NCBI RefSeq assembly: GCF_900637665.1
Contig: NZ_LR134386.1
Span: 3,216,501-3,280,500 of the forward strand
Source of the DNA: Chryseobacterium nakagawai
Lineage (GTDB): Bacteria > Bacteroidota > Bacteroidia > Flavobacteriales > Weeksellaceae
Direction: 5' to 3'
DNA length: 64,000 nt
Each line of letters starts with the position of its first letter. The stretch's first letter is position 1. Shown piece by piece: positions 1-8,444 of this stretch. The translations under genes and the position numbers were made by a program. The notes under the pieces are model-generated. The model worked only from the letters and a program-made list of their open reading frames with translations, did no database searches and had not been told where the DNA came from.

Positions 1-426
1 TTCAATAAGCCTCAAATTAATTCCATGTTCCATATAAGCTTTACAACCGTCTAAAACCGTCGTAAAACCGCCTGTATTGTCGTTAATTTGTCTTAGGAGA
101 TCTTCACCCGTCTGGCTGAATCCATAGCTTTTAATCACAACAAGAGTTCCGTTTTCCATAGTTTTAAACTCATAGTCTACATGTACTGAAGGTTCTCCCC
201 ATTCTGTTTTAATCAGTTGGTTCGGAATAATCTGATGAACATTTACCACGTTTTTCACGCCGTACATCTCCCATTCCCAGGTCACTGTTTTCCCTTCTTC
301 TAATTTACCCGTAGATTTTGTAAACCAGAAATGAGTGGTTACTTCAGGATTGATAAATGCTTCAAAAACATCTTCAATTGATTTTCTAATAAGCATTTGT
401 GCTTCAACATAGACATTGGAACTCAT
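1..426 (-). CDS. SRPBCC (START/AHSA1-like) domain protein, partial
   Basis: The frame starts at an ATG (424-426) and runs off the left edge, so only the first 142 codons are seen. The N-terminus (EAQMLIRKSIEDVFEAF) followed by FINPEVTTHFWFTKSTGKL and a TVTWEWEMYGV strand is the typical opening of SRPBCC-fold proteins of the AHSA1 group, which form a hydrophobic ligand-binding cavity. Known members range from Hsp90 co-chaperone-like proteins to polyketide cyclases, so substrate and function cannot be named. It lies 18 bp upstream of the end of menA on the same strand, but nothing ties it to menaquinone synthesis. The missing C-terminal helix lies outside the window. Confidence 0.8.
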   Translation of the reverse strand, partial: MSSNVYVEAQMLIRKSIEDVFEAFINPEVTTHFWFTKSTGKLEEGKTVTWEWEMYGVKNVVNVHQIIPNQLIKTEWGEPSVHVDYEFKTMENGTLVVIKSYGFSQTGEDLLRQINDNTGGFTTVLDGCKAYMEHGINLRLIE

Positions 427-444
427 GATATAATATTTTAAGAT

Positions 445-1374
445 TTAGTTAAATAAATTAAGTCCGGCAGCTGTAAGAATAGCCATTACAAACGTCATAA
501 TTCCAACCTGCTTTAAATATTGATCTAATTCTTTCGGCTCTTTTACCGACATGATATTCCTTCTCAGCTTTGCTAATGGGAACAACAGAATCATTACGAT
601 GAATACATAGTAATTTTGCTGCTGTATAAATCCATTTACTCCTAAAAAGATAAGAATGAGTACCAATGGAAGCTGTAAAAGGATCATTTCATAGATCATT
701 GCATTTTTGAATCCGATTCTTAATGCAAAACTATTCTTTCCTGATAGCTTATCACTTTCGATATCTCTCATATTGTTCAGGTTCAAAACTGCCATACTCA
801 TCATTCCTACTGCAGTTCCCGGTAACAACATATCCCAGCTGAATGTTTTTGTAAACAGGAAATAACTTCCGCATACGGAAACCAATCCAAAGAAGATAAA
901 TACAAAAATATCTCCCAATCCCATATATCCATAAGGCTTCTTCCCTACTGTATATCCGATTGCAGCCAAAATACATGCAACTCCCAAACCTATAAAAATA
1001 TAGAATTCATTCATATAGTTTGGAATGAAAGCAACATACAATAATGCAATCGTAGCAACGAAAGACAATGCCGAGAAAAGAATGACAGCATTTTTCATCT
1101 GCTTGGCAGTAATTTTTCCTGAGGCAACCGCTCTTGCTTCTGCTTCATTGATTCTTTTTGCATCAGTTCCTTTTACCCCATCGCCATAATCATTGGCATA
1201 GTTTGATAAAATCTGATATAAAAGGGTTACCAAAAGGGCCAAGGCGAAAATCTTCCAGTCCCAGGTTCCGCCTTCTCTGTAAAGTCTCCATTTTGCAATG
1301 AAAGCTCCCATAATAATTCCGCTTAATGACAGCGGTAAAGTTCTGAGCCTTGCGGCTTTAATCCAATCAGTCAT
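445..1374 (-). CDS. menA: 1,4-dihydroxy-2-naphthoate polyprenyltransferase (MenA)
   Basis: Integral membrane UbiA-family enzyme that attaches the polyprenyl tail to 1,4-dihydroxy-2-naphthoate, giving demethylmenaquinone. The first Asp-rich motif NDYGD sits at residues 61-65 and a second, NNMRDIESDK, lies in the middle; both bind Mg-diphosphate in this family. About eight to nine hydrophobic segments are visible. The frame extends 18 bp further to a TTG, but the ATG at 1372-1374 gives the usual MenA start (MTDWIKAARLRTLPLS) and a 309-residue protein. menB lies 78 bp upstream on the same strand, so the two menaquinone genes are probably co-transcribed. Confidence 0.93.
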   Translation of the reverse strand: MTDWIKAARLRTLPLSLSGIIMGAFIAKWRLYREGGTWDWKIFALALLVTLLYQILSNYANDYGDGVKGTDAKRINEAEARAVASGKITAKQMKNAVILFSALSFVATIALLYVAFIPNYMNEFYIFIGLGVACILAAIGYTVGKKPYGYMGLGDIFVFIFFGLVSVCGSYFLFTKTFSWDMLLPGTAVGMMSMAVLNLNNMRDIESDKLSGKNSFALRIGFKNAMIYEMILLQLPLVLILIFLGVNGFIQQQNYYVFIVMILLFPLAKLRRNIMSVKEPKELDQYLKQVGIMTFVMAILTAAGLNLFN

Positions 1375-1452
1375 AAATTTATAAATAAGCAATGGGTAAT
1401 AGGCAATAAATAATGAAAAAGTTAGTTCATCACTTATTACTCATTACCAATG

Positions 1453-2289
1453 TTATGATATCCATTGATCTTCTCCGAAATTCGGTTTTCTTTTTTCAAG
1501 GAATGCATTTCTTCCTTCTTTAGCTTCCTCAGTCATATAAGCTAAACGGGTTGCTTCTCCTGCAAATACCTGCTGTCCAACCATTCCGTCATCCGTAAGG
1601 TTCATTGCAAACTTTAACATTCTGATAGACATTGGGGATTTGCCTAAGATTTCCTGAGCCCATTCATAAGCTGTATCTTCTAATTCTGCATGAGGAACTA
1701 CTTTGTTCACCATTCCCATTTCAAATGCTTCCTGAGCAGAATAATTTCTTCCTAAAAAGAATATTTCACGAGCTTTTTTCTGTCCTACCATTTTTGCCAG
1801 ATAAGCAGAACCGTACCCACCATCAAAACTTGTCACATCAGCATCAGTTTGCTTAAAAATAGCATGCTCTTCACTCGCTAAAGTAAGATCACATACTACA
1901 TGAAGTGAGTGTCCACCACCTACAGCCCATCCCGGAACTACTGCAATTACTACTTTCGGCATGAAACGGATCAAACGCTGAACTTCCAGAATATTTAAAC
2001 GATGTCTTCCATCTTCTCCAACATACCCCTGGTCTCCTCTTGCTTTCTGATCTCCTCCACTGCAGAAAGCCCAACCGCCGTCTTTCGGACTTGGCCCTTC
2101 TCCTGAAAGCAAAACAACACCTATTGAAGGGTCTTCAGAAGCGTCATAAAAGGCATCATATAATTCTGAGGTTGTCTTTGGTCTGAATGCATTACGTACT
2201 TCCGGTCTGTTGAAAGCAATTCTTGCTACACCATTACATTTTTTATAGGTAATATCTTCGTATTCCTTAGCGGTTTTCCACTCGATCAT
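1453..2289 (-). CDS. menB: 1,4-dihydroxy-2-naphthoyl-CoA synthase (MenB)
   Basis: Crotonase-fold enzyme that closes the second ring of the naphthoquinone by Dieckmann condensation of o-succinylbenzoyl-CoA. The 278-residue length is typical. The oxyanion-hole region CSGGDQ (76-81), the GWAVGGGHSLH turn (120-130) and the SFDGGYGS segment are all present. At the position where bicarbonate-dependent MenB enzymes carry QTG, this one has QTD (147-149); in the family this Asp is known to substitute for bicarbonate, so it should be a type II enzyme. ATG start at 2287-2289. menA follows on the same strand. Confidence 0.95.
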   Translation of the reverse strand: MIEWKTAKEYEDITYKKCNGVARIAFNRPEVRNAFRPKTTSELYDAFYDASEDPSIGVVLLSGEGPSPKDGGWAFCSGGDQKARGDQGYVGEDGRHRLNILEVQRLIRFMPKVVIAVVPGWAVGGGHSLHVVCDLTLASEEHAIFKQTDADVTSFDGGYGSAYLAKMVGQKKAREIFFLGRNYSAQEAFEMGMVNKVVPHAELEDTAYEWAQEILGKSPMSIRMLKFAMNLTDDGMVGQQVFAGEATRLAYMTEEAKEGRNAFLEKRKPNFGEDQWIS

Positions 2290-2422
2290 TTTGGTAAAAT
2301 TTTTCTCAAAGATACGGAATTGCAGAGAATTTCTAGGGATGAAATTTACCGATCCTCTTCAGAAAGAATAGAAATTTTGAATGATAAATTTTAGGCAATG
2401 AATCTTGATTTTTGCTAAAAAC

Positions 2423-2452
2423 AAAAGCCGAAACACTGATGTTTCGGCTTTT
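2423..2452 (-). terminator. Rho-independent terminator after the TPR gene
   Basis: A 12-bp perfect stem (2423-2434 with 2441-2452, GC core AGCCGAAAC) and a 6-nt loop, with T-rich flanks on both sides. It lies 20 bp beyond the TPR gene stop and 130 bp upstream of the menB start, so it separates these units. Confidence 0.85.
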
Positions 2453-2472
2453 TATTATTAAATTATTAATGA

Positions 2473-3498
2473 TTACTTCGCTGCTGCGCTTAGCTCAGCT
2501 TCTTTAGCTTTCATTTCTTTAACTTTATCCATATTTTTAGTTACTACATAAATTTCCTTTAGTGTACTAACTGCATCAATATTCTTAGGATCTACTTTAT
2601 ACCAGCTTTCTGCAAATGGTAAAGCTTTTGCAAATCTTTCTCTTCTTGCATCAATTAATTTAGTAGCTTCATCCGGTTTGTCCTTTCTCAGCGCATTGAT
2701 ATCGGCTACAATTTTAGAGTCATCTCCAATGGTAGTATATACAAGGTTCTGATAAGCGTTTGCAAAATCAGGTTTAAGCTCAATAGCTTTTTTGAATGAT
2801 TCTAAAGCATCATTAACTGTAGCCGGAGTTTTTGCCTGCATAACTCCAAGGTTATACCAGTTGGTTGCATCATTAGGATTCTTCGCTAACTGTTCTTTCA
2901 AACCAGCAACAAATTTTTCTGTATTTCCTGACTGAAGATAGGCATTGGTTTGCCCTTCTTTCAATTTAGCATTGTTTGGATATTTAACCAACCCTTTTTC
3001 AATGATTACAAGTGCCTCGTTTGGTTTTTTAGCATTAAGAAGCAATAAAGATAAAGTTTCATATAAATCTACTTCTACTCCTGCAGACTGCTCAGTTTTA
3101 AAATCTGAATATTCAGAATTCTTTTTCATAAGCTCCCAAGTAGCTTTATCCAAGTTTACTACATTTCCACTTTTCTTTTCTTTAGCAGTATAAGTAGTTT
3201 CTACTCCTGTAAATCCGGAATTTATAAGGTCTGTGTATATTTTAATAGCCGGATCACTTTCGTTAGCTAATGCATGACTAAGTCCTGAATAATACATATA
3301 TATCTTATTATCCTGACCATTCGCTTTCAATAAGTCGTAAACTTCTACAAACTTAGGTGCTGCAGCTGTATAATTTTTTGCATTATATGCATCCATAGCA
3401 GCTTTGTTAGCAGCCTGAAGCTTAGCATTTACATCTCCTTTCTGCCCAAAAACAAAAGCAGATGCTACGATCGCCATCCCTAAAATTAGTTTCTTCAT
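2473..3498 (-). CDS. Secreted/periplasmic tetratricopeptide repeat protein
   Basis: 341 residues with an N-terminal signal peptide (MKKLILGMAIVASAFVFG, likely cut before QK), so it is exported. Several TPR units are recognisable, the clearest being ATNWYNLGVMQAK...ALESFKKAIELKPDFANAYQNL around residues 210-245, plus earlier repeats with ALVIIEKGLVKYPNNAKL. TPRs are protein-binding solenoids; no enzymatic domain is seen. The gene begins 27 bp from the end of gyrA, with no terminator between them, so it may be read from the gyrA transcript, and ends at a strong hairpin. Its partner is unknown. Families like this are common in Flavobacteriia next to gyrA. Confidence 0.85.
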   Translation of the reverse strand: MKKLILGMAIVASAFVFGQKGDVNAKLQAANKAAMDAYNAKNYTAAAPKFVEVYDLLKANGQDNKIYMYYSGLSHALANESDPAIKIYTDLINSGFTGVETTYTAKEKKSGNVVNLDKATWELMKKNSEYSDFKTEQSAGVEVDLYETLSLLLLNAKKPNEALVIIEKGLVKYPNNAKLKEGQTNAYLQSGNTEKFVAGLKEQLAKNPNDATNWYNLGVMQAKTPATVNDALESFKKAIELKPDFANAYQNLVYTTIGDDSKIVADINALRKDKPDEATKLIDARRERFAKALPFAESWYKVDPKNIDAVSTLKEIYVVTKNMDKVKEMKAKEAELSAAAK

Positions 3499-3525
3499 AA
3501 TAACTATTTTATATTAATTGTACAT

Positions 3526-6135
3526 TTATTCTTCAGAACCAGAATTCTCATCTTCCTCAGCCTGAGGGGTTGTATTATCATTTTCCAGGTTATCAAATAA
3601 GGACTCCATTCCTTCCTGAATTTCTCCTTCAGTTTCGTCAACTCCTTCAATACCATCTATCTCTTCAGAATCTTCTTCTACATCTTTATCCATTTCTACT
3701 TTTGCAATGGCTGCAATTTCGTCACTCTTCTTAAGATTGATTAGTTTTACCCCTTGTGTATTTCTACCCATCACTCTCATTTCATCCATTCCCATTCTGA
3801 TAGCAACACCAGACTTATTGATAATCATCAATCCATCTTCGTCTGTTACGTTTTGAATAGCAATCAGATTTCCTGTTTTCTCGGTAATGTTTAGGGTGAT
3901 AACTCCTTTCCCTCCTCTGTTTGTAATTCTATAGTCTTCTACCGCAGTCCTCTTACCATATCCTTTTTCAGATACTACAAGTACGGTTTCGTTCTCTACG
4001 TCATTCACAACAATCATACCAATAGCTTCATCATTGTCTTCCATCGCAATACCACGTACCCCAATAGAACCCCTACCTACTTCTCTTACTTTTTCTTCAG
4101 GGAAACGGATACACTTACCATTTTTAGTAGCAATCATAATCTGAGAAGTACCATTTGTTAGGTAAGCTCCTAATAATTGATCATTATCTCTAATTTCAAT
4201 AGCATTTACTCCATTTACCCTTGGTCTTGAATACGCTTCCAATGATGTTTTCTTGATGGTACCGTTTTTAGTTACCATTACTACACTCATTTGGTTTACA
4301 TATTCAGAGTCCTTCAGGTTGTTGGTTCTGATATATGCTTTGATTTTATCATCCGGTTCAATGTTGATAAGGTTCTGTACCGCTCTTCCTTTTGCCGTTT
4401 TAGAGCCTTCAGGAATTTCAAATACTCTTAACCAGTAACATCTACCTTTTTCGGTAAAGAATAACATATATTGGTGGTTCGTTGCAGATACAATATATTC
4501 AAGGAAGTCAGAATCCCTTGTTGTAGCTGCTTTGTTTCCTACACCTCCTCTACTCTGAATTTTATATTCTGAAAGTGAAGTTCTCTTAACATATCCTGCG
4601 TGAGAGATTGTAAGAACTACTGATTCATTTGGAATAATATCTTCAATAGACATTTCTCCTCCTGAATAATCAATTTCAGTTCTTCTTTCGTCACCATATT
4701 TTTCTTTGATTTCGATCAGCTCCTCCTTGATAATCTGGAATCTTCTTGGTTCACTCGCAAGAATATCTTCCAAATTAGCAATCTCTTTCATAATTGCATC
4801 ATATTCATCACGGATCTTATCAAGCTCCATTCCGGTAAGACGAGCTAATCTAAGATCAAGAATTGCCTGAGCCTGAATTTCTGAAAGTTCAAATGCTTCG
4901 ATCAGGCCTTCTTTTGCAGCCTGAGGGTTAGCACTGTGACGAATGATTGAAATTGCTCTGTCTAAAGCATCCTGACCTCCAATCACCTTCATGAACCCTT
5001 CAAGAATATGTGCTCTTTCTTTTGCTTTTTTAAGCTCAAACTGAGTTCTTCTTACAATTACCTCGTGTCTGTGCTCTACAAAGTGATGAATGATATCTTT
5101 AAGATTCAACTGCTCTGGTCTTCCGTGTACCAACGCAATGTTATTTACGCTGAAAGAAGTCTGAAGGGCTGTATATTTATATAAAAGGTTTAGAACTACG
5201 TTCGGAATTGCATCGTTTTTCAATTCATATACCACACGAAGTCCTTTTCTGTCCGATTCATCTCTGATCTCGTGGATACCAGGAATTTTCTCATCTTTAA
5301 CAAGTTCTGCAGTTCTGGCGATCATTTCCGCCTTATTTACCTGGTAAGGAACTTCTGTTACGATAATCGCATTTCTGTTTCCGATTTCTTCGAAATTAAC
5401 TTTTGCTCTCAGAACAACTCTACCTCTACCTGTATGGAATGCATCTCTTACTCCGTCGTATCCATAAATGATACCTCCTGTTGGGAAATCCGGAGCAACA
5501 ATATGCTGCATCAGCTCATCGATCGTAATTTCTTTATTATCAATATATGCACAAATGGCATCTACAGATTCAGAAAGGTTGTGTGGCGCCATATTGGTTG
5601 CCATCCCTACAGCAATACCTGAAGCTCCGTTTACCAAAAGGTTAGGAACCTTTGTAGGCATTACAGTCGGTTCCTGTAAGCTGTCATCGAAGTTATTCTG
5701 GAAATCAACAGTTTCTTTATCAAGGTCAGAAAGAACCTCATCAGAGATTTTTTTCAGTCTTGCTTCAGTATAACGCATTGCTGCCGGCGGGTCACCATCC
5801 ATGGAACCGAAGTTACCTTGTCCGTCAACCTGAGGATAACGTAAGCTCCATTCCTGAGCCATTCTCACCATCGCGTCATATACAGAGGAGTCTCCGTGCG
5901 GGTGATATTTACCCAAAACATCCCCAACAATTCTCGCAGATTTTAAATATTTTCTATTCGAAAAAACCCCTAGTCCATACATACCATAAAGTACTCTTCT
6001 ATGAACGGGTTTCAAGCCGTCTCTTACATCCGGTAACGCTCTTGAAACGATAACGGACATCGAATAATCGATGTAAGACGACTTCATTTCATCAACAATG
6101 TTGATAGGAATCAGTCTTTCTCCTTCTTTTTGCAT
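3526..6135 (-). CDS. gyrA: DNA gyrase subunit A
   Basis: Breakage-reunion subunit of DNA gyrase. Starting at the ATG 6133-6135 (a TTG two codons upstream also fits) gives 869 residues and E. coli-like numbering: Ser83 and Asp87 of the quinolone region ([11 protein letters not shown]) are wild type, and the DNA-linking tyrosine is Tyr122 (AMRYTEARL). The C-terminal beta-propeller follows, then an acidic tail. The GyrA-box of the first blade reads QSRGGVG instead of the classical QRRGGKG, while the last blade keeps NRGGKG. The gene is divergent from the DUF4286 gene; gyrB is not in the window. Confidence 0.97.
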   Translation of the reverse strand: MQKEGERLIPINIVDEMKSSYIDYSMSVIVSRALPDVRDGLKPVHRRVLYGMYGLGVFSNRKYLKSARIVGDVLGKYHPHGDSSVYDAMVRMAQEWSLRYPQVDGQGNFGSMDGDPPAAMRYTEARLKKISDEVLSDLDKETVDFQNNFDDSLQEPTVMPTKVPNLLVNGASGIAVGMATNMAPHNLSESVDAICAYIDNKEITIDELMQHIVAPDFPTGGIIYGYDGVRDAFHTGRGRVVLRAKVNFEEIGNRNAIIVTEVPYQVNKAEMIARTAELVKDEKIPGIHEIRDESDRKGLRVVYELKNDAIPNVVLNLLYKYTALQTSFSVNNIALVHGRPEQLNLKDIIHHFVEHRHEVIVRRTQFELKKAKERAHILEGFMKVIGGQDALDRAISIIRHSANPQAAKEGLIEAFELSEIQAQAILDLRLARLTGMELDKIRDEYDAIMKEIANLEDILASEPRRFQIIKEELIEIKEKYGDERRTEIDYSGGEMSIEDIIPNESVVLTISHAGYVKRTSLSEYKIQSRGGVGNKAATTRDSDFLEYIVSATNHQYMLFFTEKGRCYWLRVFEIPEGSKTAKGRAVQNLINIEPDDKIKAYIRTNNLKDSEYVNQMSVVMVTKNGTIKKTSLEAYSRPRVNGVNAIEIRDNDQLLGAYLTNGTSQIMIATKNGKCIRFPEEKVREVGRGSIGVRGIAMEDNDEAIGMIVVNDVENETVLVVSEKGYGKRTAVEDYRITNRGGKGVITLNITEKTGNLIAIQNVTDEDGLMIINKSGVAIRMGMDEMRVMGRNTQGVKLINLKKSDEIAAIAKVEMDKDVEEDSEEIDGIEGVDETEGEIQEGMESLFDNLENDNTTPQAEEDENSGSEE

Positions 6136-6252
6136 AAACAAATTTTATTATAATGATTGTCAGACCATTAGCTGTAAGTCTGAAAATTATTTATTTCCAA
6201 TTTTTATTAACGGGCTAATTTACGAAAAAAATGCCGATTTTTGCGTTAGAAT

Positions 6253-6261
6253 TTATCCACA
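6253..6261 (+). promoter_or_regulatory. Isolated consensus DnaA box
   Basis: TTATCCACA matches the E. coli-type DnaA box exactly and lies in the 148-bp divergent region between gyrA and the DUF4286 gene. A single box does not make an origin; it could be a DnaA-responsive regulatory site or chance. Confidence 0.3.
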
Positions 6262-6283
6262 AAATCTTAAAAATTCTTAAAAT

Positions 6284-6598
6284 ATGAGCGTATTAAGTAT
6301 AACTTTCCACTGCACGAAAAATAATCTGGAAGAATGGGAAAATTATATTGATGAAACCCTGATTTTAATGACCGAAAATCTGATGGATGTCGACAAGTAT
6401 ATTCTATCTGAAGTTCATAGTGATTATATCGATGAAGGAAAAAATTACAATCTCCTTCTGGTCTTTGATAATGATGAACTTAGAACTGATTTTCTTGAAA
6501 GTGAATTGAAAAATATCGCAGAGCGAATTGAAAATAAGTTCGGACCGGAAGTAATGATTTTTGACACGCTTCTGAATCCAAAAAAATCGAGACTGTAA
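6284..6598 (+). CDS. DUF4286 family protein
   Basis: Small acidic cytoplasmic protein of 104 residues, one of the few plus-strand genes. No signal peptide or membrane segment. The pattern VLSITFHCTKNNLEEWENY, a central ILSEVHSDYIDEGKNYNLLLVF strand region and a C-terminal EVMIFDTLLNPKKSRL resemble the DUF4286 family of Bacteroidetes, which has a ferredoxin-like fold and no established function. It faces away from gyrA and is followed at once by a terminator, so it is a single-gene unit. Confidence 0.7.
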   Translation: MSVLSITFHCTKNNLEEWENYIDETLILMTENLMDVDKYILSEVHSDYIDEGKNYNLLLVFDNDELRTDFLESELKNIAERIENKFGPEVMIFDTLLNPKKSRL

Positions 6599-6610
6599 TG
6601 ATAAAGCAAA

Positions 6611-6638
6611 AGCACTGAAATCTTCAGTGCTTTTTTTA
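6611..6638 (+). terminator. Rho-independent terminator
   Basis: Perfect 9-bp stem AGCACTGAA/TTCAGTGCT with a 3-nt loop, followed by seven T. It lies 12 bp after the DUF4286 stop. The minus-strand lipoprotein gene ends just beyond it, so it may serve both directions. Confidence 0.9.
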
Positions 6639-6647
6639 TCTAATCTA

Positions 6648-6878
6648 TTATCTATGAAATCCGTTATGATGGCCTCCGCCTCCATGGTGATAATATCCGC
6701 CATGATGGCCACCACCATAAACATATACTCTTTCTGTATATCTGGGACCGTAACCATAATATCTAGGTCCGTAATATCCATATCCATGCGTTCTGCCTCC
6801 ATAATATCCATCTACTGCACAAGATGACAGCGTGAGTATTATTGCCATGACTCCAAGAGCCTTAAGCATTGTTTTCAT
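6648..6878 (-). CDS. Small Gly/His/Tyr-rich lipoprotein
   Basis: 76 residues. A lipoprotein signal ends in LSSC (Cys20), so the mature protein should be lipid-anchored. The 56-residue mature part is almost entirely Gly, Tyr, His and Arg, with a repeated YGPRYYGYGPRY section and a C-terminal GGGHHGGYYHHGGGGHH block. Such His/Gly blocks commonly bind Zn, Ni or Cu, but that is inference; no named family was recognised. It is one of two adjacent small lipoprotein genes with the same signal type. Confidence 0.75.
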   Translation of the reverse strand: MKTMLKALGVMAIILTLSSCAVDGYYGGRTHGYGYYGPRYYGYGPRYTERVYVYGGGHHGGYYHHGGGGHHNGFHR

Positions 6879-6950
6879 TTTTTCAACTTTTTGTTCTGTA
6901 TTAAAATAATCAATGTTGATGCCAAATCATTCAAAAAAATATCTTATTTT

Positions 6951-6985
6951 AAAATAAAAAAACACTCCTTTTGAAGGAATGTTTT
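6951..6985 (-). terminator. Terminator after the 60-residue lipoprotein gene
   Basis: Stem 6962-6970 with 6974-6982 (one G-U pair, 3-nt loop), followed on the minus strand by a run of seven T. It ends the unit of the lipoprotein gene at 6998-7180. Confidence 0.75.
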
Positions 6986-6997
6986 TATCATAATTTC

Positions 6998-7180
6998 TTA
7001 ATAGCCATTTCTTTTTTTCACCTGTCCAGGAGCATAATCTTTTGCGCTTCCGCCATATATTTTTTTAGCTTGTCCTGGTGGAATTTTCTTGGTCTGATAC
7101 CCCTCATTATTATATGCCACACAGGAAGAAAGCATCAATACAACCATTAAAATGCCTGTAATCTTAAACATACTTTTCAT
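6998..7180 (-). CDS. Small lipoprotein with repeated PGQAKK motif
   Basis: 60 residues from the ATG at 7178-7180; the frame is open to a TTG at 7198, but the ATG gives a normal lipoprotein signal (MKSMFKITGILMVVLMLSSC, Cys20). The mature part of 40 residues contains two related turns, IPPGQAKKIYGGSAK and YAPGQVKKRNGY. Proteins with this PPGQAKK pattern recur in Bacteroidetes genomes and are sometimes labelled quinol oxidase subunit 4, a name the sequence does not support. Basic and probably surface or periplasm facing; function unknown. Confidence 0.7.
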   Translation of the reverse strand: MKSMFKITGILMVVLMLSSCVAYNNEGYQTKKIPPGQAKKIYGGSAKDYAPGQVKKRNGY

Positions 7181-7312
7181 TATTTCTACTTTTTCCAATT
7201 TAATGAATGATCTACAACAAGGTTCGAACCAAGTTATTTAGTATTCAATCTTTGGAGTGTAGAGCTTAAAGTTGAGATATCCTGTAAGCAACTTTCCCAA
7301 CCTCATTATTCA

Positions 7313-7804
7313 TCAGATAATTTCGCTTCGTTTTTCCATCATAACCAGGTCTTTCCATTCACCGTTCAGTTTTCCTATTTTTTTACGAACACCAACCATT
7401 CTGAATCCATTTTTCTGGTGAGATTTGATTGCCATTTCATTTTCGGAAAAGAGATTAGTCTGCAAGGTCCAGAATCCATGGTCTTCGCTATCCAGTATGA
7501 TCTTTTTAAGCAATATCGAGCCCAATCCCTTTCCTTGATATTCATTATCGAAGTAAATGCTGACTTCTGCCACTCCTTTAAAAGCTTCTCTTTTGCTTAC
7601 CGGTTTAAGGGCACACCATCCTATCACTTCATTATTTTCGTTTTCCAGCACCCAACGGCAATCATTGAAATATTCCATACTCCAGGCTTCAGCAGTGGGA
7701 ACTTCTGTTTCCAAAGTAGCAATACCGCCCTCTACTCCCTGTCTGAAAATTTCCAACACTCTTGCTTCGTCATTGGGAAGCATTTCTCGTAATTCGTAAT
7801 TCAT
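7313..7804 (-). CDS. GNAT-family N-acetyltransferase (phosphinothricin acetyltransferase-like)
   Basis: 163 residues from the ATG at 7802-7804. A longer frame would overlap the preceding DUF421 gene, and NYELREMLPNDEARVLEIF is the usual GNAT start. The acetyl-CoA pyrophosphate loop YQGKGLGS lies at residues 89-96, preceded by the VAEVSIYFDNE strand and followed by the LQTNLFSENEMAIKSHQKNGF helix; this order matches phosphinothricin/methionine-sulfone acetyltransferases. The real substrate is unknown. The gene starts 4 bp after the DUF421 gene, so the pair is an operon. Confidence 0.85.
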   Translation of the reverse strand: MNYELREMLPNDEARVLEIFRQGVEGGIATLETEVPTAEAWSMEYFNDCRWVLENENNEVIGWCALKPVSKREAFKGVAEVSIYFDNEYQGKGLGSILLKKIILDSEDHGFWTLQTNLFSENEMAIKSHQKNGFRMVGVRKKIGKLNGEWKDLVMMEKRSEII

Positions 7805-7808
7805 AGGA

Positions 7809-8321
7809 TTAATGATATTTTCTTTTGTATTTTCTTTTGATTCGTGCATAATGGGTTTGTTTGCTTTTCTCATCCTGAGAGACCACACTTATATTCCCAT
7901 CTACCTCTAATACGGATAATTTAACATTTTTGATATCTTCGATACCGTGTTCTCTAATGGCTTCTTCCAGTTCATTTTCTGTAATTTTAACCCGACTTAA
8001 GGCGGTCTGATCTGCCACTCCATCTCTTATTAAAATAACGGGTTCATCCTGCATAAAAGCTTCAAAGGAGCGATTGGAGAACATCAGTCTTTTTAAAATA
8101 AAATTGGCGACAAATAAAACTAAAGCTGCAATCAAACCTCCTTGCAATGAAGTATCCGGACCAACCATTGCATTCTGTACGGCGTTAGATATTAAAAGTA
8201 ACAAAACAACATCTCCCGCATTGAGCTGAGAAAGCTGATTCTTGCCAAACAAACGAATAGCGATTACCATAAAAAGGTAAACGCACAGGGAGCGAACCGC
8301 AACGTTGAGAATAGAATCCAC
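7809..8321 (-). CDS. DUF421 (YetF-type) membrane protein
   Basis: 170 residues from a GTG start (8319-8321). Three hydrophobic segments in the first 85 residues (around AVRSLCVYLFMVIAI, AGDVVLLLLISNAV and GGLIAALVLFVANFIL) precede a cytoplasmic alpha/beta domain containing EAFMQDEPVILIRDG and NELEEAIREHGIEDIKNVKLSVLEVDGNI. This is the layout of the DUF421/YetF family, whose role is not firmly known. It is translationally close to the acetyltransferase downstream. No ATG fits the family start better. Confidence 0.85.
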   Translation of the reverse strand: MDSILNVAVRSLCVYLFMVIAIRLFGKNQLSQLNAGDVVLLLLISNAVQNAMVGPDTSLQGGLIAALVLFVANFILKRLMFSNRSFEAFMQDEPVILIRDGVADQTALSRVKITENELEEAIREHGIEDIKNVKLSVLEVDGNISVVSQDEKSKQTHYARIKRKYKRKYH

Positions 8322-8444
8322 AATTTTTTTATCTATTCAAATGTATTGATTTTTTGGTATTGATGAGAAAAGTATTTGTTGTATTGTAGAAGATTGTAGC
8401 ACATGGCAGCAAAGGTTATATAGTATAAATACTATCCCTTATTG

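Noticed and set aside
7221..7230. GGTTCGAACC, which resembles a tRNA T-arm
   Set aside because: No acceptor stem, anticodon arm or D arm can be built around it; it is a chance 10-bp palindrome.
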